In this document: piece after piece, positions 43,263 through 51,858 of the stretch | Layout of the letters: every line of letters starts with the position of its first letter | How positions within the stretch are numbered: position 1 is the first letter of the stretch | NCBI RefSeq assembly: GCF_000428045.1 | Contig: NZ_KE386615.1 | Location: forward strand, 70,887 to 133,830 | Length of the DNA stretch: 62,944 nucleotides | Source of the DNA: Sedimenticola selenatireducens DSM 17993 | GTDB lineage: Bacteria > Pseudomonadota > Gammaproteobacteria > Chromatiales > Chromatiaceae | Direction of reading: 5' to 3' | Made by a program: the position numbers and the translations under genes | Notes under the pieces: model-generated | What the model was told of the DNA's origin: nothing | The model's database searches: none | Seen by the model: the letters and a program-made list of their open reading frames with translations, nothing else

Positions 43263-45113
43263 GTGCGGCCCAGGGAGGCGAGCTGGTTCGAGTTGTATGT
43301 TCCCAGAAACCAGACTGTCTACGCAATCGAGTCGCTTGCCGCTACCGGTGAAGTGCAACTCGAACCCGGTGCGCGACAGGCGTCCCACCTTCATCTGGAG
43401 AATATTCGCCAGTCGCTGTCAGAACTGGATGAATTCTGCAAGACCCATCAGATTGCACTGCCTGTTTACCAGGTTGCACCTTCAAAACTGATCTCATCAC
43501 CAGAAGAGACTGCAGAGCAGGCGCTTTACTACGTGCGCCACTGGGGTGAACGTCTTGTTTCATTGCAAGAGGAGATGCACCGGCTGCAGCAGGAAAAGGA
43601 GAATCTGAGATTATTGCAGAAACTGCTGAAAGCGCTCCATGAAGATGACACTGGAATCGAACTGTTTGCACACCACGGTGATTTTCTGTGCAAGGGAATC
43701 TATGCCTGTCCGCACAGTCACCCGATGAATCCGGTTTTGAGCAAGATCGTAATTCGCTCGTATGTCCAGGACGAAATGGTGTTTTTCCTGTTTGCCGCAC
43801 TTCCCGACCAGCAGACCGATGTCAATCACTTACTGGAGCAATCGGACTGTATCGAAGTAGATATTCCTGACTGGCTTTCTCCCGGAAGACCCGCACAAGA
43901 ACAAGGCATTGCAGAGCGGCTGGCCACTATCGAGCACCTGTACCACGATATTCAGCACAAAATCGAGCTGCATTGGGCCAGTAGCGAGCTGAAAAAGACT
44001 CTGGCGAATGCCACGGTATTGCGCTGGTTTGTCGACAATGCCAAGGAGGTGACCGAGCACGGGGAGTACTGCCATGTAACCGGGTGGAGCTCCCTGGAAA
44101 AACCCGCCTCGGTGGAATCGGTTCTGGAAAGTGCCAATATCCATGCAATTGTTCGCCATCCGTTTCCGCCTCTGAACTCCCTGCCACCGGTGCGTATGCT
44201 GGAGACCTGGTGGAGTCGGCCGTTTCACCTGTTCCAGGCCTTCTCAGGCACACCGGGAAGCAACGAAATCGACCCGGGCTTTATTATACCGATCGTCGTA
44301 CCCCTGCTTTTCGGTTTCATGTTTCCGGATGTCGGCCACGGGTTGATACTGCTGTTGGTCGGAATCTTTTTTGGCGTCCGACAGCGAAACATACGTTTCC
44401 TGATCCCCTGCGGTGCCTCCTCGATTATCTTCGGCATATTGTTCGGTGAACTTTTTGGAATGGAAGGGTTATTGCCGGCGTTATGGTTTCGTCCGCTTGA
44501 TGAACCTCTGCGGGTATTCGGGGTTTCCCTGCTATTTGGCTTTGGGCTGATTTTGACCGGTATGGTTTTTTCCGCGATCGAGGCGAGGTGGCGCGGGTTG
44601 GGCCTTGAATGGTGTGCCAGGGAAGCGCCGATAGTGGGATTGTATATCACAGCCGCTATCGGCATATTTTTTCACACAGCATTGGTAGCAATGCCAGTTT
44701 TTCTGATCTGGTATCTGGCCGGTAGCTCCTGGGTGCAAAGCCGGCGTGGGAAAATAGAGATTTCAGTGACCATCGGAAGTCTGTTGCAGACTGTTTTTGA
44801 ACTGTTGTTGAACAGTGTTTCATTCATGCGAATCGGCGCGTTTGCTCTGGCCCATGCCGGACTCACCATTACCGTCATCATGCTCGCAGACAAAATAGAT
44901 AACGAGGCGGGTTATCTCCTGGCTCTTGTTATCGGCCACCTGCTGGTAGTCGGAATAGAGGGATTGGTCGTCTTTATCCAGACCACACGTCTTATTTTCT
45001 TCGAGTTCTTTATCCGCTTCCTGCGCGTTGACGGCAGACCGCTAAAGCCACTGGCGCCACCGGGGATGAATAGAGTGGATACGAAGATCAAGAGTGTCAG
45101 ATTCGATAAATAA
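43263..45113 (+). CDS. V-type ATPase subunit I (116 kDa subunit) family, orphan
   Basis: The 616-residue protein matches bacterial V-type ATPase subunit I: a cytoplasmic N-terminal half with REASWFELYVPRNQTVYAIE at the start and a coiled coil (about 105-140), then a membrane half (about 340-600) with PDVGHGLILLLVGIFFG, RIGAFALAHAGLT (family arginine present) and VIGHLLVVGIEGLVVFIQTT. GTG 43263 follows GAGGGA and matches where relatives start. None of the other V-ATPase subunits is encoded before or after it; the neighbours are unrelated. It may serve an ATPase encoded elsewhere or be a relic. Confidence 0.85.
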   Translation: MRPREASWFELYVPRNQTVYAIESLAATGEVQLEPGARQASHLHLENIRQSLSELDEFCKTHQIALPVYQVAPSKLISSPEETAEQALYYVRHWGERLVSLQEEMHRLQQEKENLRLLQKLLKALHEDDTGIELFAHHGDFLCKGIYACPHSHPMNPVLSKIVIRSYVQDEMVFFLFAALPDQQTDVNHLLEQSDCIEVDIPDWLSPGRPAQEQGIAERLATIEHLYHDIQHKIELHWASSELKKTLANATVLRWFVDNAKEVTEHGEYCHVTGWSSLEKPASVESVLESANIHAIVRHPFPPLNSLPPVRMLETWWSRPFHLFQAFSGTPGSNEIDPGFIIPIVVPLLFGFMFPDVGHGLILLLVGIFFGVRQRNIRFLIPCGASSIIFGILFGELFGMEGLLPALWFRPLDEPLRVFGVSLLFGFGLILTGMVFSAIEARWRGLGLEWCAREAPIVGLYITAAIGIFFHTALVAMPVFLIWYLAGSSWVQSRRGKIEISVTIGSLLQTVFELLLNSVSFMRIGAFALAHAGLTITVIMLADKIDNEAGYLLALVIGHLLVVGIEGLVVFIQTTRLIFFEFFIRFLRVDGRPLKPLAPPGMNRVDTKIKSVRFDK

Positions 45114-45240
45114 CAGACTAAAGGCGCAGCGAGGCAGGCCGGTCGCTTCTTACCTGCCTTGATCGATGAAAGCAAGCATGGGAAAAACGGGACAGATCTA
45201 TTTCATCCGAAATCTCGGGCGGAGCAGCGCTCCTTAGTCG

Positions 45241-45642
45241 CTACATCACCCCAGTGAGCCATTCCCCCAGCTTCATATCAACAACCAGGATGTGCTCGGT
45301 CAGCCAGTGCTCCAGGTACTCGAAGTCCCCTTCGCTCATCTTTCCCCCATCCTGCAGGTACTTCTGCTGAAATGCGCTGGCACTTTCGATCAGTTCCCTG
45401 TGTTCGGCCTTGTGTCCGGCGAATTTCGGGTAGTTGTATTTCAGCATCAGGCGTTCTTCATGCCGGAAGTGCCAGACGGTGCAGGCGAACAGCTCCTCAA
45501 GTAAGGCTTCCCGGTATTCAGGGGGTTCATCCTCCGCCACGGAACGGTTGAAAAGGTTAAGCAATTCCACCAGCCGTCGATGATCCTCGTCTATCTCATC
45601 AACCGTGACACTCAGCGTTTTGTCCCAAACCAGTTCTCTCAT
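45241..45642 (-). CDS. Bacteriohemerythrin
   Basis: The 133-residue single-domain protein has the complete di-iron ligand set of hemerythrins at family spacing: H21 (DEDH), H58 and E62 (HFRHEE), H77 and H81 (HKAEH), H117 and D122 (HILVVD). It binds oxygen reversibly in the cytoplasm and may deliver or sense O2 or NO. It stands alone on the minus strand, converging on the subunit I gene and downstream of the His-rich gene. Confidence 0.94.
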   Translation of the reverse strand: MRELVWDKTLSVTVDEIDEDHRRLVELLNLFNRSVAEDEPPEYREALLEELFACTVWHFRHEERLMLKYNYPKFAGHKAEHRELIESASAFQQKYLQDGGKMSEGDFEYLEHWLTEHILVVDMKLGEWLTGVM

Positions 45643-45850
45643 GGCACACCTCTAAACCGGGTAGATGTTCAACAGGTCACTGGCGGTCATATTACTCTCC
45701 CTGCCCACTGGTAGGAAGGGTATGGGGTTTCTCCAGATTTAAGGGTGATATGTGAGGTCCGATTGATCTCCCCCGCATGCCGGGGTTGGGTCAGCCAACA
45801 ACTGGGGGATTTACGTCGGGAAATATTGTCCGCCGACCCGATTACCCGGC

Positions 45851-46297
45851 TTATTTAAAGTGCTTCTGGTAAGTTTCCATCTGGCCTTTCAGTCGGATTG
45901 CGTTCTCTCTGGCTGATGCATAGTCGTCAGCTTTGGCCAATGCATTGATCGTCGGGACGTGCTCGTTCAGAAACACATGTAGCTGCTCATGAGCTTTGCC
46001 GGTCATGGTGCAGCCGGTGATAAGTTTCTCCATTTGCTGTTCAAGTGCCGTGCCTGCCGCATTCAATCCCCCAAGTGTTGAGTGATCAGCGGCAAAAAAG
46101 GTTTGCTGCATCATCTGTGACATGGTGCGGGTGTGATCGTCCATCTCCCAGCGCTCGCCATTGTTCAGACTCAGACCTGTTTGTGTGGCGACTGACCCAT
46201 GACTGTCATGTCCGTGACTGTGTTCTTCAGCGGTATACCCATGGTTGGCGAATGTGGCGGAAAGGGCCATCAGCGCTACCAGAATTGATTTCTTCAT
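45851..46297 (-). CDS. His-rich periplasmic protein under ECF control
   Basis: I do not recognise the family of this 148-residue protein. It has a signal peptide (MKKSILVALMALSATF, cleavage near GYTA) and then a His-rich segment EEHSHGHDSHG that could bind metal. The rest is helical with Met-Met-Gln clusters (MSQMMQQTFF), one cysteine in ITGCTMTGKAHEQLHVFLNE and a C-terminal QKHFK, suggesting a four-helix bundle. Its promoter carries the same two boxes at the same spacing as that of the divergent ECF sigma gene, so it is likely the main target of that sigma factor. Confidence 0.75.
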   Translation of the reverse strand: MKKSILVALMALSATFANHGYTAEEHSHGHDSHGSVATQTGLSLNNGERWEMDDHTRTMSQMMQQTFFAADHSTLGGLNAAGTALEQQMEKLITGCTMTGKAHEQLHVFLNEHVPTINALAKADDYASARENAIRLKGQMETYQKHFK

Positions 46298-46337
46298 ACT
46301 ATCTACTCCTGAAAAATATTGGTTTGCTTACACCGGA

Positions 46338-46368
46338 TAAAACGTTTTAGAAGTTGGTATTGTGACAA
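46338..46368 (-). promoter_or_regulatory. ECF-type promoter of the His-rich gene
   Basis: On the minus strand, TTGTCACAA (46360-46368) is followed after exactly 15 bases by CGTTTTA (46338-46344). The CGT-type -10 is typical of ECF sigma factors. The distance to the start codon is about 40 bases. The same layout precedes the divergent ECF gene. Confidence 0.65.
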
Positions 46369-46431
46369 GTGAAATAAATATTTTTAGCCATAACAGACCC
46401 GGCCATATAATTCGGCATGCGAAAAATACTT

Positions 46432-46462
46432 TTGTCACAAAATGACCGGCTGCCCCGTATTA
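46432..46462 (+). promoter_or_regulatory. ECF-type promoter of the sigma factor gene
   Basis: TTGTCACAA (46432-46440), 15 bases, then CGTATTA (46456-46462), 18 bases before the sigma ATG at 46480. The -35 box is identical to that of the divergent His-rich gene and the -10 differs in one base, implying autoregulation. Confidence 0.65.
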
Positions 46463-46479
46463 CTGGTTGGGGGATGTGA

Positions 46480-47007
46480 ATGACAGATGAGGAGTTGATG
46501 CGGGCTTACGTAGAGGGTGATGTGGAAGCGTTCCAGTTACTCTATAGCCGGCATAAGGCAAGAGTATTCGGTTTTCTTGTTGCCAGGTTGAAGAGCCGTG
46601 CGGAGGCAGAAGAGGTGTTTCAGGAGGTTTTTACCAAACTGCATGCACATCGTTTGAAATACCGCAAGGATGCCCCTTTCCTGGCGTGGCTTTTTACTAT
46701 CGTGAGAAACAGTCTGGTGGATCACGTCCGTAAACAGAATACGCGAGGAAAGTACCTTGAATTTAGTTCTGAAGCAGTAAATGCCGCTATGCATGAGCAG
46801 AGAGCCAATAAGGATGAGAGTGAAGCAATTGCCGAGTTGTCGAGTCTCAGTAGTGAACAACGCATGCTCTTGAGTATGCGTTTCAATGAAGATCTCTCGT
46901 TTGCGGAGATTGCCGAATCGATGGAGATCTCCCAATCCAATGCCAGGAAGATTGTCAGCCGAGCGATACAGAAGCTGCGGAGCCTGATGTCAGGCGAGGA
47001 GCAATAG
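46480..47007 (+). CDS. ECF RNA polymerase sigma factor
   Basis: The 175-residue sigma factor has region 2 (about 5-90, MRAYVEGDVEAFQLLYSRHK and AEEVFQEVFTKLH, then WLFTIVRNSLVDHVRK) and region 4 (about 118-170, LSSLSSEQRMLLSMRF and FAEIAESMEISQSNARKIVS). GGGGGATGTG precedes the ATG. The stop is one base from the GTG of the next gene, a membrane protein that is the likely anti-sigma. Matching promoter boxes in front of it and of the divergent His-rich gene indicate a self-activated local regulon. Confidence 0.92.
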   Translation: MTDEELMRAYVEGDVEAFQLLYSRHKARVFGFLVARLKSRAEAEEVFQEVFTKLHAHRLKYRKDAPFLAWLFTIVRNSLVDHVRKQNTRGKYLEFSSEAVNAAMHEQRANKDESEAIAELSSLSSEQRMLLSMRFNEDLSFAEIAESMEISQSNARKIVSRAIQKLRSLMSGEEQ

Positions 47008-47008
47008 C

Positions 47009-47563
47009 GTGAAAAATTCCCGCCTATCCGATATTGAAATAGAGACGCTGCAGGAGTTCTGTGAATTTGTCGAAGCTCAACCCGTGGAGCCCTCTCCCTC
47101 TGCTGATGCGCGAATTACAGCCCGGGTGAAACAGGATCTGCAGCCGTCAATCGGGTGGCTGTATGCGAAGTTCGCCACCATAGAGGCGGGTGCCGGTGTT
47201 GCCACCCTGTTTTTCTGCCCCCAGTTTGGATTTGCTTTTAGTGGCCATAATGCGTTCTTTCATGCCCTGCATGAGCAGACCGGTTTTTTCACCTTTTACC
47301 TGATCTGTGGCCTGCTGTTTGTGGTGCTCGGGGCAGCGATGAGTGCGCTGCTGCTCAGTTACAATGAGCTGAAGTCGATCAAAATGAGCAAGTATCTCTA
47401 CTACCTGATGTTTGGTGTTGTTGCCTTCCTGTCATTTTTTGTGGCGGGTGCGGAGATCCTGTGGCTCAGCGCAATGCCTTGGATACTGGGTGCCTACCTG
47501 GGCAACCTATTGGGCTTTGGGGTGGTTGCACGTGTTCGCGAGACACGCCGGAGCGCTTATTGA
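47009..47563 (+). CDS. Membrane protein, putative anti-sigma factor
   Basis: The 184-residue protein has a soluble N-terminus of about 55 residues (LSDIEIETLQEFCEFVEAQP) and three or four membrane helices (about 60-85, 95-125, 130-155, 158-178). It lacks the HxxxCxxC zinc anti-sigma motif. Position directly after the sigma gene, GTG start one base past the sigma stop with GAGGAG ribosome site, and the cytosolic-tail-plus-helices layout make it the probable anti-sigma factor; this is inference from context. The family is not recognised. Confidence 0.7.
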   Translation: MKNSRLSDIEIETLQEFCEFVEAQPVEPSPSADARITARVKQDLQPSIGWLYAKFATIEAGAGVATLFFCPQFGFAFSGHNAFFHALHEQTGFFTFYLICGLLFVVLGAAMSALLLSYNELKSIKMSKYLYYLMFGVVAFLSFFVAGAEILWLSAMPWILGAYLGNLLGFGVVARVRETRRSAY

Positions 47564-47769
47564 GGAGTCGTGAAAAGTAGCCGAGTAACCACGTGGGCAC
47601 AATTGAGGTGCCTACCTTGCATGACTTGCAAGACTGGAAAAAATGATCCAGGACGATCATAAATACGTTTTACTTCAGCGATTTGTTATCCTTGGTCCGA
47701 TGACCAGCGTTACCAGAGCTGGAGCTTCTTACCCCCCTTGCACCATTCGACCCCGAGGTAGTGCTGTTT

Positions 47770-48219
47770 ATGTCCGAACATAAAATAGATCTGGAGTGGC
47801 AGGGTAGTTCCCACTCACCCAAAGAGTCCAACTACACCCGTAACCATGCTGTTTCTTTCAGCGACACGGTTCAAGTCACGGTATCCTCTGCCCCGGAGTA
47901 CAAAGGAGATCCGAACTGCCCGGATCCGGAACAATTGCTGACCAGCGCCCTGGCCAGCTGTCATATGCTGACATTTCTCGCCATTGCGGACCTCAAGGGC
48001 TTTCGCGTGGAGAGCTATCGGGATCGCGCCACCGGCTTTCTGGAGAGGGGTGACAGTGGCCGCCCGCAGATTACCCGCATCGAGCTACGCCCGTGCATTG
48101 TTTTTGGCGGAGAAAAACAACCTGATGCAGCCGCTATTAAGCGAATACATGCCAGTGCGCACAAGAACTGCTTTATTGCGAATTCAATCAAAGCCAAGGT
48201 TGACGTGCTTGATACATAA
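47770..48219 (+). CDS. OsmC family peroxiredoxin-like protein
   Basis: The 149-residue protein belongs to the OsmC/Ohr fold. The two reactive cysteines are C64 (LASCHMLTFL) and C134 (AHKNCFIANSIK), with the NCPDPEQLLTSALASC block. OsmC-type proteins reduce organic hydroperoxides with thiol cofactors. ATG 47770 is preferred over a GTG nine bases upstream. It follows the sigma/anti-sigma pair by about 200 bases on the same strand but lacks a clear copy of their promoter motif. Confidence 0.9.
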   Translation: MSEHKIDLEWQGSSHSPKESNYTRNHAVSFSDTVQVTVSSAPEYKGDPNCPDPEQLLTSALASCHMLTFLAIADLKGFRVESYRDRATGFLERGDSGRPQITRIELRPCIVFGGEKQPDAAAIKRIHASAHKNCFIANSIKAKVDVLDT

Positions 48220-48306
48220 CGCCGGGAGAAATCAGGGGCATGTATATTTACCATGAGCGTCAATGCCTGCCCTGAGGGGAATGTTTTTTCACCAAGGCGG
48301 GAACTA

Positions 48307-48354
48307 ACTGACTCAACCACTCCGTGCCTCGTAAAAGCAGAATATTGAGTCAGT
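48307..48354. repeat. Ten-base inverted repeat between convergent genes
   Basis: ACTGACTCAA (48307-48316) and TTGAGTCAGT (48345-48354) are perfect inverted repeats 28 bases apart, lying between the ends of osmC-like and SLC13 genes. A weak bidirectional termination structure is the simplest reading. Confidence 0.45.
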
Positions 48355-48408
48355 AATTCGCTATGGACTCTGATCCCATTCGTCCAGTCCCCATCTGTCC
48401 CAAGGGCC

Positions 48409-49836
48409 TTATAACCAGCCCAGCAGACGCCACCAGAGATAATCCAGCGGCAGTAGCAACACGATAGTGACCAATGCCAGCAGCAGCGCCAGTACGATAG
48501 CCGGGCGCGTGTTTTCACCCGACAGCCGCATCGCGATCACCAATGGCGGCGCCTGGAAGAGCAGCAGCGTGGTGGAGAAACCCAATACCTGGGTCATCAA
48601 TACGGTCTTGATCGGTAGCCCCGAGGCGAGGGCGATTTGATCGGCCAGCGGCGTCAGTACGGCCGGAACGCCAGGCTGTGTCGTTGCAATGCCGGTAACC
48701 AGCGAGATGAATGCCAGTGAGGTATAGTTCAGCAGGTTGTTCCCGGGTTCCAGCGGCAGTATCGTGGCCAATTGGGTGGCGGCACGCGCTCCCAGTCCGG
48801 AGTGCGAGATCAGGGCTCCCATGCCCAGCACCCCGGCAATAAAGAACAGCGGGCTGTAATTGATATCGTTACTGAACTGCTGCGCGCTGATCAGGCCGAT
48901 GCGCGGCAATAACAACAACATTGCCGCGCTCAGGGCGATCCATGCCGGAGAGATGTGGTGAACAAAATCGGTTAGCCAGAATGTCAGAGCCAGCAATAGT
49001 ATCCCCGCCATTTTCCATTCGATGCGGGAGAGTGGCGAGCTGCTGTCGGTCCTGCCGGTGTAGGGTTTCGGCCGGTCGGGAAAGCGCCAGACGATCAGAC
49101 CGACGATCACCACGGACTTCAACAGTCCAAGCACCGGAAAATGGAGCAGCAGATACTCGCCGTAGAGCGGGGCGATACCGAACAGGGTCTCGGATGTACC
49201 GACCAGGATCATGTTCGGTACATTGGCCGGCAGAATAGCGAAAGTGGGTACGAAAGAGCCAAAGGTGGCGGCCAGCAGCGCACCAATCCGCCCATTTGAA
49301 CCGGCGGCAAATCCGAACGACTCCGCCAACGCCAGGATGACCGGAACCAGCAGCACCACCCGCCCCATGGATGAGGGCATCAAAAAGCCAAGCAGCACGC
49401 CCACCAGCATGACGCCGCTGATCAGGCTGAGATAACTACCGTTCAGCTTGAGAGCGATGCTGTGTGCCAGACGCTCGCTGAGCCCCGAACTTTTTGCCCC
49501 CAAGGCAATTACCAGGCCGGCGAATACCATCCAGAATGCCGATGACGAAAAACCGGAGAAAATCACACTTGATGGCGCTACCCCCACTAACATGGCCAAC
49601 AGGAAAAACAGCAGTGCAGTGAGGTGCTCAGGCAGTTGTGCAGTGGCCCAGAGGCCGATGGCGATGATCGCCATGCCGGCCGCTCTTCCCTGTGCCGTTG
49701 GCAACTCCAGCGGCGGCCAGCACAGTAAAATCAGACCGGTGATGGTGGTTACTCCTGCTATCACCAGAGGCATGCGGATACGTGGCAGTTTGTGACGAAG
49801 TGCCCCGGCGTGTTCTGCGGGCGGCGGTGTATGCAT
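48409..49836 (-). CDS. SLC13 (DASS) family permease
   Basis: The 475-residue membrane protein has about twelve hydrophobic segments and DASS-family features: GRAAGMAIIAIGLWATAQLP near the N-terminus, FMPSSMGRVVLLVPVILALAE-like segment (LMPSSMGRVVLLVP), and TQPGVPAVLTPLADQIA in the second half replacing the usual SNT substrate motif. It should import or exchange dicarboxylates, sulfate or a related anion; the substrate is not clear. The start at 49836 (MHTPPPAEHAG) is chosen because upstream residues look non-coding. It is monocistronic. Confidence 0.85.
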   Translation of the reverse strand: MHTPPPAEHAGALRHKLPRIRMPLVIAGVTTITGLILLCWPPLELPTAQGRAAGMAIIAIGLWATAQLPEHLTALLFFLLAMLVGVAPSSVIFSGFSSSAFWMVFAGLVIALGAKSSGLSERLAHSIALKLNGSYLSLISGVMLVGVLLGFLMPSSMGRVVLLVPVILALAESFGFAAGSNGRIGALLAATFGSFVPTFAILPANVPNMILVGTSETLFGIAPLYGEYLLLHFPVLGLLKSVVIVGLIVWRFPDRPKPYTGRTDSSSPLSRIEWKMAGILLLALTFWLTDFVHHISPAWIALSAAMLLLLPRIGLISAQQFSNDINYSPLFFIAGVLGMGALISHSGLGARAATQLATILPLEPGNNLLNYTSLAFISLVTGIATTQPGVPAVLTPLADQIALASGLPIKTVLMTQVLGFSTTLLLFQAPPLVIAMRLSGENTRPAIVLALLLALVTIVLLLPLDYLWWRLLGWL

Positions 49837-50306
49837 GTTGGATTTCCCGGCACTGTTGCTGATGGATCTATTCTCCACGAATCTGGTGCGGCGGGTTTGC
49901 GATAAAATGCCAATAATTATCGGTAATCCGACAATTTTATCCTCTATCCAAAACAACAGCCGTCCGTATGTCAGACTCCAGTTGGTCCACTACCTTGCCA
50001 TGCGGCTCGATTATTCCCGGGAAACGGAAACAGACAGGCGGTAAATCCGGGATCAAATCGATCACGCAGGTATGCCGGTGTGATCGTGGACAGTTGTCAG
50101 CACCGGATGGAACCGATAAGACTGCCGTTGGAATCCGATGCGGATTCCTGTTTCGGCGCCTTCCATGGTTTTACTCTGCTGATGCTGGCGATTTAGCGGG
50201 GCAATCAGGTCAGGTTGCCTGTTGTTGCCGACCGAGTCGCATAAAAACAAACGGCCCTCAAGTGAGGGCCGAAACTTCTTGTTATATTGATTGCTTTTTA
50301 GTGGAA
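49837..50306. other. Intergenic region between SLC13 gene and hdrB
   Basis: Nothing coding is seen in these 470 bases. The stretch contains the terminator of the qmo-hdr operon (50242-50271) and a CGATCAC/GTGATCG inverted repeat near 50058-50086, as well as the presumed SLC13 promoter. Confidence 0.55.
50242..50271 (-). terminator. Terminator of the qmoAB-hdrCB operon
   Basis: Read on the minus strand, CGGCCCTCA and TGAGGGCCG form a stem with a two-base loop, followed by TTTGTTTTT. It lies 36 bases after the hdrB stop. Confidence 0.85.
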
Positions 50307-51206
50307 CTATTTACCGGCAATGTCTTCCAGTGACTTGGCGCGGATGATCTGGCCATCCAGTGCCGAGTCCTTGCTGTTGCGGCCGAAGGCGACGCTCATC
50401 AGCTGGCTGTAATAGACTACCGGCATGTTGAACTTGCTGCCGAAGCGGGCGTTGATCTGATCCTGGTAGATCTCCACGTTGGCCTGACACAGCGGGCAGG
50501 GGGTGGCGATCAGGTCGGCGCCATGATCATAGGCCGCCTCGATAATACCGTGGATCATCTCCTGGGACTTCTCCGGCTCGGAGAAGGCCAGGGCGCCGCC
50601 GCAGCACTGCACCTTTTTCTCATAGGTGGGGATGGAGTCGGCGCCCACGCTCTCGATGATGTGATCGAGATAGACCGGGTTCTCGAACGACTCCTCGGCA
50701 ATGCCGAACGGGCGGTTGGTCTGACAGCCGACGTAGCTGGCGATTTTCAGACCTTCCAGCGGCTTCTTCACCTTCGCCTTGATCGCCTCGAAACCGATAT
50801 CCTCCACCAGCACTTCCACCATGTGGCGCACCGGAGTCTGGTTGTTCAGTTTCAGGTTGATCTCGTTGAGCGCGGTGTTGGCGTCGCGGAACATGTTGGC
50901 GTCTTCATGCAGGCGCTCTTTTGCCTCGCGGGTGGAGAGCCAGCAGGCGGCGCAGGTGGCGATGATCTCCTGGCCGGGGTTGTGCTGCTCGGAGAGTGCG
51001 ATATTGCGTGCCGACAGGGTCAGGCGCGGCAATTCGCCACCGCCGCCGTAGCCGATGGAGGCGCCGCAGCAGTTCCAGTCCGGGATCTCGTTGAGCTGGA
51101 TATCCAGCTCGTCGCACATGGTCTGGGTGGCGCGCATCATGTTGGATGATGAGGCCCCTGTCTGTGAGGAGCAACCCGGGTAGTATGAGACTTCTTTCTT
51201 AGCCAT
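50307..51206 (-). CDS. hdrB: Heterodisulfide reductase subunit B-like protein
   Basis: The 299-residue protein carries two complete CCG domains as in HdrB: C12, C46-C47, C85, C88 and C161, C201-C202, C237, C240, which bind the noncubane [4Fe-4S] clusters in methanogen HdrB. It is the last gene of qmoA-qmoB-hdrC-hdrB, replacing the soluble part of membrane QmoC. It probably passes electrons from AprBA-QmoAB onward; the acceptor is unknown. A 16-base gap separates it from hdrC and a terminator follows. Confidence 0.92.
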   Translation of the reverse strand: MAKKEVSYYPGCSSQTGASSSNMMRATQTMCDELDIQLNEIPDWNCCGASIGYGGGGELPRLTLSARNIALSEQHNPGQEIIATCAACWLSTREAKERLHEDANMFRDANTALNEINLKLNNQTPVRHMVEVLVEDIGFEAIKAKVKKPLEGLKIASYVGCQTNRPFGIAEESFENPVYLDHIIESVGADSIPTYEKKVQCCGGALAFSEPEKSQEMIHGIIEAAYDHGADLIATPCPLCQANVEIYQDQINARFGSKFNMPVVYYSQLMSVAFGRNSKDSALDGQIIRAKSLEDIAGK

Positions 51207-51222
51207 CTTGGTCTGTCCTCAC

Positions 51223-51846
51223 TTAGCTGTTGCCCTGGTATTTCGCATCTTCGATCTCCTGGGCCTTCTTGATCATCTTCTGCAGACCGCTGGTGTCCTT
51301 GATGCCGTGACCGCCAAAGAACTCCATGGCGTTCATGCGCTTGGCCTTCATCATGTTCTGGCCCAGCTGCTTGTTGGCCATGGCATTCTTGATGCCCTGG
51401 CCGAAGCCGTCCTTGAAATACATGGACAGCCCCAACTTAAGCTCATTCACCCGGCCCTTTTTCATCAGGTTGTCCCAGAAAATCTGCGAGAACTGTTGGG
51501 TCGGCTGATTTTTCGGCACCAGGCCCAGGCGTTTCGCATAATGCGCCAGGCCGTGCATGATGTGGGTGATGGGCAGGCCGCGCGGACAGCGTGCGATACA
51601 GTTGTAGCAGGAGGTACACATCCACATGGCGTCGGAAGAGAGTACTGCCTCACGCTTGCCGGCGCGGATCATCATGAACAGCTTCTGTGGAGTGTGCTCC
51701 CAGGCGTTGCCCAGCGGACAGGAGCCGGCGCAGACCCCGCACTGCATGCACATCTTGACCCACTCGCCCTCTTCGACGTTGGCTTCAACCTCCATCAGGA
51801 AGCTGTTGCGGTACCTTTCGGTCATTGCGGTATTTAAATCGCTCAT
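51223..51846 (-). CDS. hdrC: Heterodisulfide reductase subunit C-like protein
   Basis: The 207-residue iron-sulfur protein has two [4Fe-4S] motifs: C33, C36, C39, C43 (CMQCGVCAGSCP) and C77, C80, C83, C87 (CTSCYNCIARCP). The remaining helical C-terminus resembles the HdrC fold and the cytoplasmic part of QmoC. There is no membrane segment, unlike QmoC. It starts 12 bases after qmoB, and hdrB follows. Confidence 0.92.
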   Translation of the reverse strand: MSDLNTAMTERYRNSFLMEVEANVEEGEWVKMCMQCGVCAGSCPLGNAWEHTPQKLFMMIRAGKREAVLSSDAMWMCTSCYNCIARCPRGLPITHIMHGLAHYAKRLGLVPKNQPTQQFSQIFWDNLMKKGRVNELKLGLSMYFKDGFGQGIKNAMANKQLGQNMMKAKRMNAMEFFGGHGIKDTSGLQKMIKKAQEIEDAKYQGNS

Positions 51847-51858
51847 AATCCGTATCCC

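Noticed and set aside
47642-47672. Possible ECF promoter (CGTTTTA) upstream of the OsmC gene
   Set aside because: The -10-like box is present, but the sequence 15 bases upstream (AATGATCCA) does not match TTGTCACAA.
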